Shown one piece after another: positions 26,758 through 35,891 of a stretch of 64,000 nt of DNA. Both the position numbers and the translations under genes were made by a program. Below the pieces are notes generated by a model. It was not told the DNA's origin, did no database searches, and worked only from the letters and a program-made list of their open reading frames with translations. Origin of the DNA: Lyngbya sp. PCC 8106 (lineage in GTDB: Bacteria; Cyanobacteriota; Cyanobacteriia; Cyanobacteriales; Microcoleaceae); contig NZ_AAVU01000006.1 of NCBI RefSeq assembly GCF_000169095.1, positions 139,150-203,149 on the forward strand. The letters run 5' to 3'. The stretch's first letter is position 1; the number at the start of each line of letters is the position of its first letter.

Positions 26758-26786
26758 GCTTAATACACAGTTGACGAGTATTAAGC
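26758..26786. promoter_or_regulatory. Perfect dyad in the leader of the Rieske/GMC/SDR operon
   Basis: Nine-base arms GCTTAATAC (26758-26766) and GTATTAAGC (26778-26786) are perfect inverted repeats separated by 11 bp, with arm centres 20 bp apart. The dyad lies between the predicted transcription start and the first codon. It could bind a dimeric regulator or form an RNA hairpin. Confidence 0.5.
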
Positions 26787-26810
26787 AGCTATTTAGAATG
26801 ATTAATTCTT

Positions 26811-26838
26811 ATACTATATGATGATTGAATATTGTCAA
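26811..26838 (-). promoter_or_regulatory. Sigma-70 promoter of the Rieske/GMC/SDR operon
   Basis: On the minus strand a consensus TTGACA (26833-26838) is followed after 16 bp by TAGTAT (26811-26816). The spacing and distance (about 90 bp) to the Rieske gene fit a housekeeping promoter. Confidence 0.6.
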
Positions 26839-26984
26839 TTCTCCCCTCTATCTATGGATAGAATTTGAAAGTGTTAAGGAGAGAAATTAACGATTTTTGA
26901 AAATTTTACTTCTGAATTCACAAAAATACCCAAGATCATGTTATTTTATGAACACATCTGATTTACAGGTCAGTCAGTCAACGA

Positions 26985-28100
26985 TTACACCACACCCAAG
27001 CGAGTTTGTTCTACTAAATAATCAACAACCTCAACAATATTACCTTGACGCTGATAAATTTCAAGTTGACGTTGGGCAGCGTTTCCATGTTTGAGAACTT
27101 TATCAACCAACGATGAAACTTCTTCCCAGTCTCCTAAACTTTCTAAGGCGGGACGGACATAATTTAGAAACTGCTTTACTAAATCTTTTGCTGGCTTTGA
27201 ACGTTGTTGCATGACATCGATTAATTTACCTTGTAAGCCATATCGCGCCGCATACCAATCAGCCGTTTTTAGCAGTTCTGGATGTACAAAAATCAGAGGA
27301 AAATCATTCTCAATTTCAATTAAACAAGTTTGAACTAATCCGCGAACTAATCCGGCTATCATCACCGCTTCATCAACTGTTAAACAAATATCACTCACCC
27401 GAAATTCTATCGTGGGATAATGTTCGGAAATGCGAATATTCCAATAAATCGTTGTTGTATCTTGAATAACCTCCATTTTAATTAATTGCTCAACAAAGTT
27501 TTGATAAGCTTTATAATCTTCAAAAACAGGAGGCGATCCAAATAGCGGAAAAGGACTCCAAAGTTCAGTACGATAGCTGATATAACCTGTTTTTTTACCT
27601 AACCAAAAGGGTGAATTTGCAGACAAGGCTAACAATACTGATAGCCACATTCTCGCACGATTAATCACAGCAATTGCGACTTCTTTATCCTCTATTCCTA
27701 CATGAACATGGCAGCCAAAAGTGACTAACTCTCGCAGAATTTGCTGATACTCTTGTTCTAACTTCTGATAGCGAAAATTTGCCGTGGTTTCTTGCTGTTT
27801 CCAGTGAGAAAAAGGATGAGTAGCAGCCGCAGCAATCGCTTTATTATCTCGTTGGGCGGCTTCAATTACAATCCGACGCGCCTCACTAAGTTCGCTGCGA
27901 ACTTCAGCTAAACTTTTACAAACAGAAGTGGCAATTTCGATTTGAGATTTGTGCATTTCTGGCTGAACGATTTCTTTCCCATAATTTTCTTCTGCAAAGG
28001 AGATAATTTTCTCGCCTCGTCCAGACAGTTGTCGAGTTTTTGGGTCGATAATTTGATATTCTTCTTCTACCCCAAGCGTTAAACCTTCATAAGAATTCAT
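26985..28100 (-). CDS. Carboxylate-amine ligase of the YbdK/GCS2 family
   Basis: This 371-aa protein opens with the GCS2 motif LTLGVEEEYQIIDP and continues with QPEMHKSQIEIAT, TFGCHVHVGI and TTIYWNIRISEHYPTIEFRVSD, all matching YbdK-type gamma-glutamyl ligases. E. coli YbdK has weak glutamate-cysteine ligase activity. The native substrates of cyanobacterial members are uncertain and some serve as the glutathione-pathway ligase. It stands alone between intergenic regions. An ATG further inside is not needed because the first motif begins at residue 5. Confidence 0.9.
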   Translation of the reverse strand: MNSYEGLTLGVEEEYQIIDPKTRQLSGRGEKIISFAEENYGKEIVQPEMHKSQIEIATSVCKSLAEVRSELSEARRIVIEAAQRDNKAIAAAATHPFSHWKQQETTANFRYQKLEQEYQQILRELVTFGCHVHVGIEDKEVAIAVINRARMWLSVLLALSANSPFWLGKKTGYISYRTELWSPFPLFGSPPVFEDYKAYQNFVEQLIKMEVIQDTTTIYWNIRISEHYPTIEFRVSDICLTVDEAVMIAGLVRGLVQTCLIEIENDFPLIFVHPELLKTADWYAARYGLQGKLIDVMQQRSKPAKDLVKQFLNYVRPALESLGDWEEVSSLVDKVLKHGNAAQRQLEIYQRQGNIVEVVDYLVEQTRLGVV

Positions 28101-28532
28101 GTTTGAATTTGATTCCTTTTCAATTATTATCTAAACTTTTCGAGGTCTGCATAATTGAGTTACTCGCCAATCTGAATTAAATTCTAATCTATCTGATCTA
28201 TTTTAGTTAGAATATGAGTTCTATAGCGAAATAACTTAATATTATGTTTATTTTATGATATTATCTAATTTTGACTTTCTTCTTCAACCCTCTTTATGCT
28301 GAATTTTAATTGTTAAGTTGAGGAAATTTTGATACAATTCAGTCTTATGGACTATTTTCGGAGATAGAGTCAGAACAAATACCCTACTGTAGAATGAACT
28401 GAGACATGAGAAACGACAAGTATTTTTTTAGCGGTATAATAGGAAGATCGCGTCGGCAAAGGTACAACGGTTAAAATCAGCCTAGTCCGAAGGAGGCCAT
28501 ACAAATATTACTGTGATTTACAGGTTAAGTTA
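28101..28532. other. Intergenic region, 432 bp, no gene recognised
   Basis: The first half is very A/T-rich. An isolated AGGAGG at 28491-28496 is not followed by a usable start codon at normal spacing. A 22-codon frame at 28406-28474 has no ribosome site and no recognised homologue. The region probably holds the promoters of the divergent YbdK and TIGR02587 genes. Confidence 0.4.
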
Positions 28533-29435
28533 ATGAACAAACGAATGAGTAAACGACAATCACGTTTAGTTTGGCTGAAAGAACTTAATGATATTGTGCG
28601 CGGTGCAGCCGGAGGATTTTTATTTGGAATTCCCTTATTGTACACCTTTGAAGTTTGGCAAGCAGGTTCTTACTTAAAACCGCCTTTGATGTTGGCTATT
28701 TTAGCTGTAACTTACTTAGTTGTTTTCTTTTTTAATCGAGTTGAAGGCTTTCGGAGAAGAAAACGAACTAACCTCAACGATGTAGTTTTAGAAAGTATAG
28801 AAGCCTTAGCGATTGCGATTGTTTGTGCAACGTTCATAATGGTTTTGCTACAACGAATCACCTTTAATACTTCTCTCGAAGAAGCTCTAGGCAAGATTAT
28901 ATTTGAAAGTGTTCCTTTTGCACTTGGCGTTGCTTTAAGTCGATTAATATTAAGTGAAGATGATTCTAATGAATCCTCGGACAACTCTCGAAACCATGAT
29001 GATTTTATGGTTCAAAAGCTGCAAAAACTAGAAGGAGCAAACGAGACATTATCTGATTTAGGCGCAACATTAACCGGAGCAATTATTATTGCTTTTAGTA
29101 TTGCCCCAACCGATGAAGTCACCGAATTGGGAGTAGCGGCTTCTCCACCTCGGTTAATTGCTATTATTTTAGCTTCTCTATTTATTTCTTATCTGATTGT
29201 TTTTGCAGCAGGGTTTGCGAACCAGAAAAAACGCAAACAGCAACAAGGACTCTTTCAAACCCCCGAAAGTGAAACAGTTTTATCTTATTTAATTTCTCTG
29301 ATGGCATCACTTCTAATGCTGTTGTTTTTTCAAAAATTAAGCTTCGCCGATCCTTGGTTTCTCTGGGTACGTTATACTATTCTGTTAGGACTTCCCGCCA
29401 GTATTGGGGGTGCAGCAGGACGTTTAGCCGTATGA
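28533..29435 (+). CDS. TIGR02587-type integral membrane protein
   Basis: This 300-aa protein has about seven to eight hydrophobic segments. Its N-terminus reads ELNDIVRGAAGGFLFGIPLLYTFEVW, and it contains TLSDLGATLTGAIIIAFSIAPTDEV. These features agree with the TIGR02587 family, whose function is unknown. Its last codons overlap the start of the next gene (ATGA). The families TIGR02587 and TIGR02588 are generally found next to each other, which supports both calls. There is only a weak ribosome site before the ATG at 28533. Confidence 0.75.
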   Translation: MNKRMSKRQSRLVWLKELNDIVRGAAGGFLFGIPLLYTFEVWQAGSYLKPPLMLAILAVTYLVVFFFNRVEGFRRRKRTNLNDVVLESIEALAIAIVCATFIMVLLQRITFNTSLEEALGKIIFESVPFALGVALSRLILSEDDSNESSDNSRNHDDFMVQKLQKLEGANETLSDLGATLTGAIIIAFSIAPTDEVTELGVAASPPRLIAIILASLFISYLIVFAAGFANQKKRKQQQGLFQTPESETVLSYLISLMASLLMLLFFQKLSFADPWFLWVRYTILLGLPASIGGAAGRLAV

Positions 29436-29854
29436 GTGAAACTTCTACAGATTCAGAGAAAAAGGAACACAAAAAACAGCGTTCTTTCCCAGAACGTTTA
29501 AGTTTCGGACTTGCAATTTCGATTCTAGGATTGCTAATATTTCTTATTCTTTATCAATGGAAAGTTCAAGAAAATCAGCCCCCGATGTTAGTTGTTACTG
29601 TTGATCAAGAAATTCGTCAGTTTGGAACTCAATTTTATGTTCCTTTCTCAGTTTCTAATCTTGGAGGACAAACCGCAAAATCCGTTCAAGTGATTGGAGA
29701 ACTTCAAATCGAAGATGAAAATATTCAACAAGAAGGAGAACAACAAATAGACTTTCTTTCTGGGGGTGAAAAAGCATCAGGTGCGTTTATTTTTACACAC
29801 AATCCTGAAAAGGGAAAATTAATTATTCGAGTTGCCAGTTACAAACTTCCTTAA
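29432..29854 (+). CDS. TIGR02588-type membrane-anchored protein
   Basis: The start is the ATG at 29432 that overlaps the stop of the upstream gene (ATGA), so translation is probably coupled. The 140-aa protein has a charged N-terminal 25 residues and one transmembrane helix (FGLAISILGLLIFLILYQW). A beta-rich outer domain follows (VPFSVSNLGGQTAKSVQVIGEL, GAFIFTHNPEKGKLIIRVASY). It pairs with the TIGR02587-type membrane protein. A joint membrane complex is inferred, its role is unknown. Confidence 0.75.
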   Translation: MSETSTDSEKKEHKKQRSFPERLSFGLAISILGLLIFLILYQWKVQENQPPMLVVTVDQEIRQFGTQFYVPFSVSNLGGQTAKSVQVIGELQIEDENIQQEGEQQIDFLSGGEKASGAFIFTHNPEKGKLIIRVASYKLP

Positions 29855-29921
29855 TGGTTTTATCCATTGAGTTGAATCCAACCTAAACAACATTATCAGT
29901 TAAACGAAGTGCTGAATATTT

Positions 29922-30157
29922 TTAGATCAAGGCTGATTTTAAAGTGGGGATAGTCTTAACTTCCTGTACAGGTTGAGAACTATCTTGATAATAGGAAATC
30001 CTCCGATAGGTTAATTTTTTCGTTGAGAGTTCTTTGGCGAGGTTTAAGCTTTGGTGATAGCAGGAAACACCCCGATCTTGAAAAAATGACTGAAAGCTGA
30101 GGACGGAAAAGAAGTAGATTGAGCGTTATAACGAATACCACGATAACAAAGCTGCAT
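29922..30157 (-). pseudogene. DUF4278 gene interrupted by a single-base frameshift
   Basis: An AGGAG ribosome site precedes the ATG at 30157, which opens MQLCYRGIRYNAQ, the DUF4278 N-terminal motif. In this frame translation stops after 37 codons. Adding one T to the six-base A/T run at 30081-30086 restores a frame. That frame continues through QDRGVSCYHQSLNLAKEL to a second family motif, LTYRRISYYQ, and ends at TAA 29922-29924 (78 aa in all). The length (236 nt) is one short of a multiple of three. Either a true pseudogene or a homopolymer sequencing error. Confidence 0.7.
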
Positions 30158-30261
30158 AACTTTACTCCTCAAAATGAGTTGGGTTTTGGCAATCACTTAA
30201 TGGTTTATTGCTTGTCTTGTTGTTAACCAATATAAGCAAGTTATCTCAGAAATACAATATT

Positions 30262-30550
30262 AAAATGTTTGAAAAAGTATGTGCTTTTAAAAAATAAGGA
30301 TGATTTTTGTAAAACCAATCTTCTGCTGAACTTTATCTAAAATTGTTCTGAAATTTATCTGAGATTTCCCTGAGAGATCAGATCAAAATGTGATCGAGAT
30401 CGCTTGATCGTCATCGTTTGCTACTGTTTAACAAGAGAAACTTAAAGTTTTGTATCATTCATGTTTGTTAATCAGGGGTCTAACCCTAAATTTTTGATAA
30501 CTTTTTTGATCTTCTCTTGACAGCATCAAAAAAATGTTTGAAAAAGTATG
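30262..30550. repeat. 20-bp exact direct repeat upstream of the NB-ARC/WD40 gene
   Basis: AAAATGTTTGAAAAAGTATG occurs at 30262-30281 and again at 30531-30550, 269 bp apart. The rest of 30158-30628 holds no recognisable gene. It includes five GATC sites within about 40 bp (30375-30410). The second copy is about 80 bp from the start of the downstream gene. Confidence 0.6.
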
Positions 30551-30628
30551 ATTAGGTAAGAAATGTTTAGTGATTAAACGAAGTAGGCAGTTGAGTTGAT
30601 ATCGATAACAGTTGAGGAGAGAATAAAC

Positions 30629-33600
30629 ATGAACCCAAAAGCCACTGTTGAACTCGAAACCGCACTCGCCAAAGCAGATGAACTGGTTTTAGCGAAGACA
30701 AACCAACATCTTAGTACCCTACAAGCTGATATTTTTCGGGGATCTTGGTTGGATCAAAAGTATGATCAAATTGCCCAAAGCTGCTACTGTTCTAATACTC
30801 ATGTTCGCATCGTCGGATCACAACTGTGGGAACTCCTCTCGGAAGCAATAGATGAAAAAGTCACTAAAAAAACCTTTCGCGCCGCCTTTGAACGTCGTTG
30901 TCAGTTAGATGAACTCGAAGAAGTTCAACCCAGTCAACCGCCAACTCCGATCTCCTCTCCAAAACCTCTCCTCAACAGAAACACAGTTAACGGTAAAGCT
31001 TTAGCGAATAATATTCCTAGACTAGACTGGGGTGAAGCGCCTGACGTTACTGTATTTTATGGTCGCCAAGATGAACTGACAACCTTAGAAAAATGGGTAA
31101 AACGGGATCGCTGTCATCTGATCACTCTACTCGGAATGGGGGGAATTGGGAAAACGTCCCTCGCGGCTAAACTCACTCAAAACCTAGAAGCTGAATTCAA
31201 TTGTATAATCTGGCGAAGTCTTCGTCATGCCCCCAGTGTAGATGATATTATCACTGATCTGATTCAATTTATTAGTCACCAACAAGTCGAAGATCTTCCC
31301 CTAGACTTTGATGGTCGAATGCGATGTTTATTGAATTATTTGCGAAACTCACGCTGTTTAATTGTATTAGATAACGCTGAATCTATTCTACAAAGTGGCG
31401 ATTTTGCTCAAGCCAATTTTACCCGATATACAGGCAATTATCTTTCTGGCTATGAAAATTATGGTCAACTGTTTAAATTAATCGGTCAAAGCCGACATCA
31501 AAGTTGTCTGATTTTAACCTCTCGTGAAAAACCCGCAGGACTCGCCGCCCTCGAAGGTCAACAATCACCTATACGTTATCTTCAGTTAAGTGGTTTACCT
31601 GCAACCGACGGACAAGCAATCATCCAAGCAAAAGGATCTTTCACCGGAAATGAACACCAATGGCAAACCCTCAACGAACGCTATGGCGGAAATCCTCTGG
31701 CTTTAAATATAGTCGCTTCTGCAATCGAAGAAGTCTTTGATGGGAATCTCTCTGTTTTTTTAGACGTCTTTCAACAACAAGGTTGCTTTATCTTTGATGG
31801 AATTCGAGAGTTACTTCAAAGTCAATTTGATCGCCTCACTCCCCTAGAACGAGAATTAATGTATTGGCTAGCGATAGAACGAGAACCTGTTAACCTAGAT
31901 CAACTTTTAGAAGACCTTGTTTCCCCCGTCTCGATCAGTGAACTTCTCCCCGCTTTAGCTTCCCTGCAACGTCGATCTTTGGTGGAAAAAACCGGAAATG
32001 CTTTCACCCAACAACCTGTAGTTATGGAATATGCCATCAGTGAATTAATTGATCGCAGTGTTCAAGAAATTATTAATCGCGAGACGAATTTATTGCGTTC
32101 TTATGCTTTTTTACAAGCTCAAACCCGAGACTATATTCGAGATGCTCAAACTTGTCTGATTTTACAACCTATTGTCGATCAAGCGATCGCCCAGTTGGGT
32201 TCACCTTCTGCGGTTGAAAAGTGTTTACAAGAGATTCTGACTCAACACCAACAGCAACCAACTCCACAAGTCGGTTATCTTGCGGGAAATCTCTTGAATT
32301 TATTTCGTCAACTCAAAAGCGATATCACAAATTATGATTTCTCACGGCTAACGATTCGGCAAGCCTACCTACAAAATTATCCCCTGCACAACGTCAATTT
32401 TAGCCACTGTGACCTGTCTCGTTCCGTTTTTACCGAAACCCTCGGAAATATTCTCTCCGCCGCTTTTAGCCCCAAAGGTCTTGCCACCTGCGACACCGAC
32501 TGCAATATTCGCCTCTGGGAAGTGAAAACAGGTAAATTAGTCGCAATTTGTCAAGGTCATCCTAACTGGGTGCGATCGGTGGCGTTTAGTCCTGATGGCG
32601 AAATGTTAGCCAGTGGAGGGGCGGATCGGTTAGTGAAGTTGTGGAATGTGGAGACAGGTGCTTGTATTAAGACCTATAGCGGACACGAAGGAGAAGTGTT
32701 TTCTGTGGCGTTTAGCAGCGATGGGACAAAAATTGCCAGTGGAAGTGGAGACTGTACGGTTAAACTTTGGGATACTCACACAGGTCAATGTCTGAATACG
32801 TTAAGCGGACATACCGACTGGGTGCGATCAGTAGCGTTTAGTCCGACAACAGATCGGGTCGCTAGTGGTTCCCAAGATCAAACGATGAGAATATGGGATG
32901 TGAAGACGGGAGACTGTTTGAAAATCTGTCACGAACATCAAGGTTGGGTGCGATCGGTGGCGTTTAATGGTAATGGAAGTCTGCTAGCAAGTGGAAGTAG
33001 CGATCACAATATTAATCTTTGGAAGGGCGACACAGGAGAGTATTTAAAAACGATTTCTGGACATACGGGCGGCGTCTATTCGGTGTCGTTTAGTCCGACT
33101 GAAAACTTGTTAGCCAGTGGAAGTGCAGATTATACAGTTAGAGTTTGGGACTGTGAAAATGAAAACCACCAAGACCAGAGTCCATACTCTATTAAAACCT
33201 TATACGGACATACGAATCAAATATTTTGTGTCTCTTTTTGTCCCCAGGGTGAAACGTTGGCTTGTGTGAGTCTCGATCAAACGGTTAAACTCTGGGATGT
33301 TCGCAGCAGTCAATGTCTAAAAACTTGGTCAGGACACACCGACTGGGCGCTTCCGGTGGCTTGTTACGGCGATAATATTGCTAGTGGAAGTAATGACAAA
33401 ACCATCCGTCTGTGGAATATATACACAGGAGACTGTGTGAAGACGTTAAGCGGACATGAGGATCAAATTTTTGCGGTTGGTTTTAATTGTCAGGGTATTC
33501 TCGCCAGTGGAAGTTCCGATCAAACTATTCGGCTTTGGGATGTCTCAGAAGGGCGTTGTTTTCAGATTTTAACCGGACATACGGACTGGGTTCGTTGCTT

Positions 33601-34300
33601 GGCGTTTAGTCCGAATGGTGAAATACTCGCTAGTGGAAGTGCAGATCAAACAATTAGACTCTGGAACCCGCAGACAGGTCAATGTTTACAGATTTTAAGC
33701 GGACACAGTGATCAAGTTTATTCGATAGCGTTTAGTGGCGATGGTCGCATTTTAATTAGTGGCAGTACCGATAAAACAGTGCGGTTTTGGGATGTAAAAA
33801 CGGGAAATTGTCTAAAAGTTTGTCACGGACACTGCGATCGCGTATTTGCTGTTGATTTTAACTCCAATGCTGAAATTATAGCCAGTGGAAGTATTGATAA
33901 TACATTGAAATTGTGGACTGTTTCTGGAGAGTGTTTAAAGACGTTATACGGACACAGCAATTGGATTTTTTCGGTGGCTTTTAGTCCTGATGGAAAGTTT
34001 TTAGCTAGTGGTTCTCATGATCATACGATTAGAGTTTGGGATGTCGAAACGGGCGAATGTATTCATATTTTGCAAGGACATACTCATTTAGTTTCTTCGG
34101 TTAGGTTTTGTCACGAGGGTAAATTTATCATCAGTGGTTCCCAAGATCAAACCGTTCGGTTGTGGGATGTCGAAACGGGTGAATGCGTTAAATTGTTGCG
34201 GGCGACTCGTTTGTATGAAGGGATGAATATTACAGACGCAACGGGTTTAACAGATGCTCAAAAAGCGACTCTGAAGGCGTTAGGGGCGATTGAATTGTGA
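30629..34300 (+). CDS. NB-ARC/NACHT-type ATPase with 14 WD40 repeats
   Basis: The ATG at 30629 has GGAGA 9 nt upstream, giving 1223 aa. Residues about 5-90 form an HTH-like domain (LSTLQADIFRGSW ... SQLWELLSEAIDEKVTKKTF). Residues about 145-480 are an NB-ARC module with GRQDEL, Walker A LLGMGGIGKTS and Walker B CLIVLDNAE. After a helical region and a short pentapeptide-like stretch (LHNVNFSHCDLSRSVF), I count 14 WD40 repeats (about residues 605-1190), enough for two seven-bladed propellers. The tail LYEGMNITDATGLTDAQK is common on cyanobacterial NB-ARC proteins. Apaf-1-like architecture suggests a signal-responsive oligomerising switch. No effector domain is visible. The same N-terminal domain occurs in the gene at 39067. 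Confidence 0.9.
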   Translation: MNPKATVELETALAKADELVLAKTNQHLSTLQADIFRGSWLDQKYDQIAQSCYCSNTHVRIVGSQLWELLSEAIDEKVTKKTFRAAFERRCQLDELEEVQPSQPPTPISSPKPLLNRNTVNGKALANNIPRLDWGEAPDVTVFYGRQDELTTLEKWVKRDRCHLITLLGMGGIGKTSLAAKLTQNLEAEFNCIIWRSLRHAPSVDDIITDLIQFISHQQVEDLPLDFDGRMRCLLNYLRNSRCLIVLDNAESILQSGDFAQANFTRYTGNYLSGYENYGQLFKLIGQSRHQSCLILTSREKPAGLAALEGQQSPIRYLQLSGLPATDGQAIIQAKGSFTGNEHQWQTLNERYGGNPLALNIVASAIEEVFDGNLSVFLDVFQQQGCFIFDGIRELLQSQFDRLTPLERELMYWLAIEREPVNLDQLLEDLVSPVSISELLPALASLQRRSLVEKTGNAFTQQPVVMEYAISELIDRSVQEIINRETNLLRSYAFLQAQTRDYIRDAQTCLILQPIVDQAIAQLGSPSAVEKCLQEILTQHQQQPTPQVGYLAGNLLNLFRQLKSDITNYDFSRLTIRQAYLQNYPLHNVNFSHCDLSRSVFTETLGNILSAAFSPKGLATCDTDCNIRLWEVKTGKLVAICQGHPNWVRSVAFSPDGEMLASGGADRLVKLWNVETGACIKTYSGHEGEVFSVAFSSDGTKIASGSGDCTVKLWDTHTGQCLNTLSGHTDWVRSVAFSPTTDRVASGSQDQTMRIWDVKTGDCLKICHEHQGWVRSVAFNGNGSLLASGSSDHNINLWKGDTGEYLKTISGHTGGVYSVSFSPTENLLASGSADYTVRVWDCENENHQDQSPYSIKTLYGHTNQIFCVSFCPQGETLACVSLDQTVKLWDVRSSQCLKTWSGHTDWALPVACYGDNIASGSNDKTIRLWNIYTGDCVKTLSGHEDQIFAVGFNCQGILASGSSDQTIRLWDVSEGRCFQILTGHTDWVRCLAFSPNGEILASGSADQTIRLWNPQTGQCLQILSGHSDQVYSIAFSGDGRILISGSTDKTVRFWDVKTGNCLKVCHGHCDRVFAVDFNSNAEIIASGSIDNTLKLWTVSGECLKTLYGHSNWIFSVAFSPDGKFLASGSHDHTIRVWDVETGECIHILQGHTHLVSSVRFCHEGKFIISGSQDQTVRLWDVETGECVKLLRATRLYEGMNITDATGLTDAQKATLKALGAIEL

Positions 34301-34301
34301 A

Positions 34302-34440
34302 ATCCCCCTCCCGTCCCCCTTAATAAGGGGGAAGCCAAAGGAAGCTTCGCTTTGATTTATACGGGGGACTTCCAAGAATTCCCTCCTTTCAAAGGGGGGC
34401 TAGGAAGGATAAAAAAGGCGGGCGAGGGCTAATAAACCTA
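34302..34440. repeat. C-/G-rich stem-loop repeat with terminator-like hairpin
   Basis: CCCCCTT (34315-34321) pairs with AAGGGGG (34325-34331) right after the WD40 gene. Further C-rich and G-rich blocks follow (CCCTCCTTTCAAAGGGGGGC). This is the type of dispersed palindromic element common between cyanobacterial genes. It may terminate the WD40 transcript, although no clean T-run follows. Confidence 0.5.
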
Positions 34441-34610
34441 GAGTCGCGAGTACCTGTACTTTTGGCTAGGTAAAAAACTGAACAAAAGTTGGTTTTGTGA
34501 AAAAGTAGGTTTCTGATAGGCTTGCTAGCAAGATTAGATATTGGGTGCAGAAAAACAGTTTGCGATCGCAAACCTCAGAAAAATTCACTACATTTATTAA
34601 GGAAAATCTG

Positions 34611-35678
34611 ATGTCAATGTGTTTCAAAAAAGTGGGCTTTCTTGCATCCACAATAGTTTCGACTGCCCTCTCTACAGTTGGAGTATTTGTAGTCTTTGAA
34701 CTGAACCATCAAGCCAAAGCAATTGTTGTCCCAGGCGACCCAAATGATTATATTGTTGAACCGGGAACGGGGTATGATGGTGTTGTACGTTTAAACATCC
34801 AAACGAGTTTCGGAGGTTTCTTGTGTTCGGGTTCATTGTTACCAACAGGACAACACATTCTGACTGCGGCTCACTGTCTCGCTTCTTCAATAGATACAAT
34901 TGATTTTGAACCATTTATACCATTAGGCAATGTATTTACCACGGGTGCAAAGGCATTTTTTGAGTTGCCGACAGGCGAAGTTCAGGTGAAGGCGGAGGAG
35001 TTGTACATTCATCCCAATTGGAATGGTCGTTATTATGATGGAAACGACCTTGCTATCATCAAACTAGCAGAATTAGCACCCACAGACGCAGAACGATATG
35101 ATATTTATCGAGGCAGTGATGAACTGGGTCAGCCCGGTATAAAAGTGGGGATAGGCGTAACAGGGAATGGCAATACTAACGAACGAGTTCTTGATCTAAA
35201 AAAACGGTCGGGTTTAAATACTTATGATGCCTTTGGAGAGGTTTTAAATGGCGTATTTCCCGAGGTAAACTTTCCAGTAGGATCGGCTTTACTTTACGAC
35301 TTTGATAATGGGAATCCTGCTAACGATGCTTTGGGAATCATTGCAGGTATTCCAAATTTTGGTTTGGGTGAAAATGAAGTTTCTCCTTCTTTTGGAGATT
35401 CGGGAGGGCCAACCTTTATTGATGGATTAGTTGCAGGTGTCGTCTCCGATGCTATCAGGTCTCTTTTGCCTTCTGAGATAGATGATATTCCTTACAATCT
35501 TTCTGTTGGAGAAATAATTTTTGATACTCGCGTGTCAACTTATGCCGGCTATATTGATGATGTTTTAGCCGGTAATATTGCTCCAACCAAAACCGTTCCT
35601 GAACCCAATACTATCTTTGGTGTTATATTGGCTTTGGGTGCTTTTGCTACTCATTCCCGTTCCAAGAAAGCGAAGTAG
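34611..35678 (+). CDS. Secreted trypsin-like (S1) serine protease with PEP-CTERM anchor
   Basis: I place the start at the ATG at 34611, preceded by AAGGA, which gives a 355-aa protein with a signal peptide (KKVGFLASTIVSTALSTVG). The catalytic triad is visible: His in ILTAAHCLAS, Asp in NDLAIIKL and Ser in SFGDSGGPTF. The C-terminus VPEPNTIFGVILALGAFA followed by HSRSKKAK is a PEP-CTERM sorting signal, which links exported proteins to exosortase and surface polysaccharide in other bacteria. No exosortase is seen in the window. The protease is expected outside the inner membrane. Its substrate is unknown. Confidence 0.88.
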   Translation: MSMCFKKVGFLASTIVSTALSTVGVFVVFELNHQAKAIVVPGDPNDYIVEPGTGYDGVVRLNIQTSFGGFLCSGSLLPTGQHILTAAHCLASSIDTIDFEPFIPLGNVFTTGAKAFFELPTGEVQVKAEELYIHPNWNGRYYDGNDLAIIKLAELAPTDAERYDIYRGSDELGQPGIKVGIGVTGNGNTNERVLDLKKRSGLNTYDAFGEVLNGVFPEVNFPVGSALLYDFDNGNPANDALGIIAGIPNFGLGENEVSPSFGDSGGPTFIDGLVAGVVSDAIRSLLPSEIDDIPYNLSVGEIIFDTRVSTYAGYIDDVLAGNIAPTKTVPEPNTIFGVILALGAFATHSRSKKAK

Positions 35679-35891
35679 GAAACAACGACAGCTTCCACGT
35701 TAATAAATATTAACAGAGCTACCTCAGATCAATTGATTTGGGGTAGTTCTCCCCATTGTTGACATTCCATCCGCTCAAAACCCCATACCTCCAGAGTCTG
35801 TACCGAGAAGGTTGGCGATCTGTATAAAATTTATTCCTTTCGATAGATGCAAAATGATAAGCTGGTGTGTGTTGGATTTTAACAAAAATAG

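Noticed and set aside
28406..28474. 22-codon plus-strand ORF before the TIGR02587 gene
   Set aside because: No ribosome site at its ATG and no recognised product. The nearby AGGAGG lies after its stop and before no usable start.
32440..34200. Periodic DNA repeat of about 126 bp, considered as a tandem repeat element or CRISPR
   Set aside because: The period matches the 42-residue WD40 unit and copies are diverged, as expected for coding repeats.
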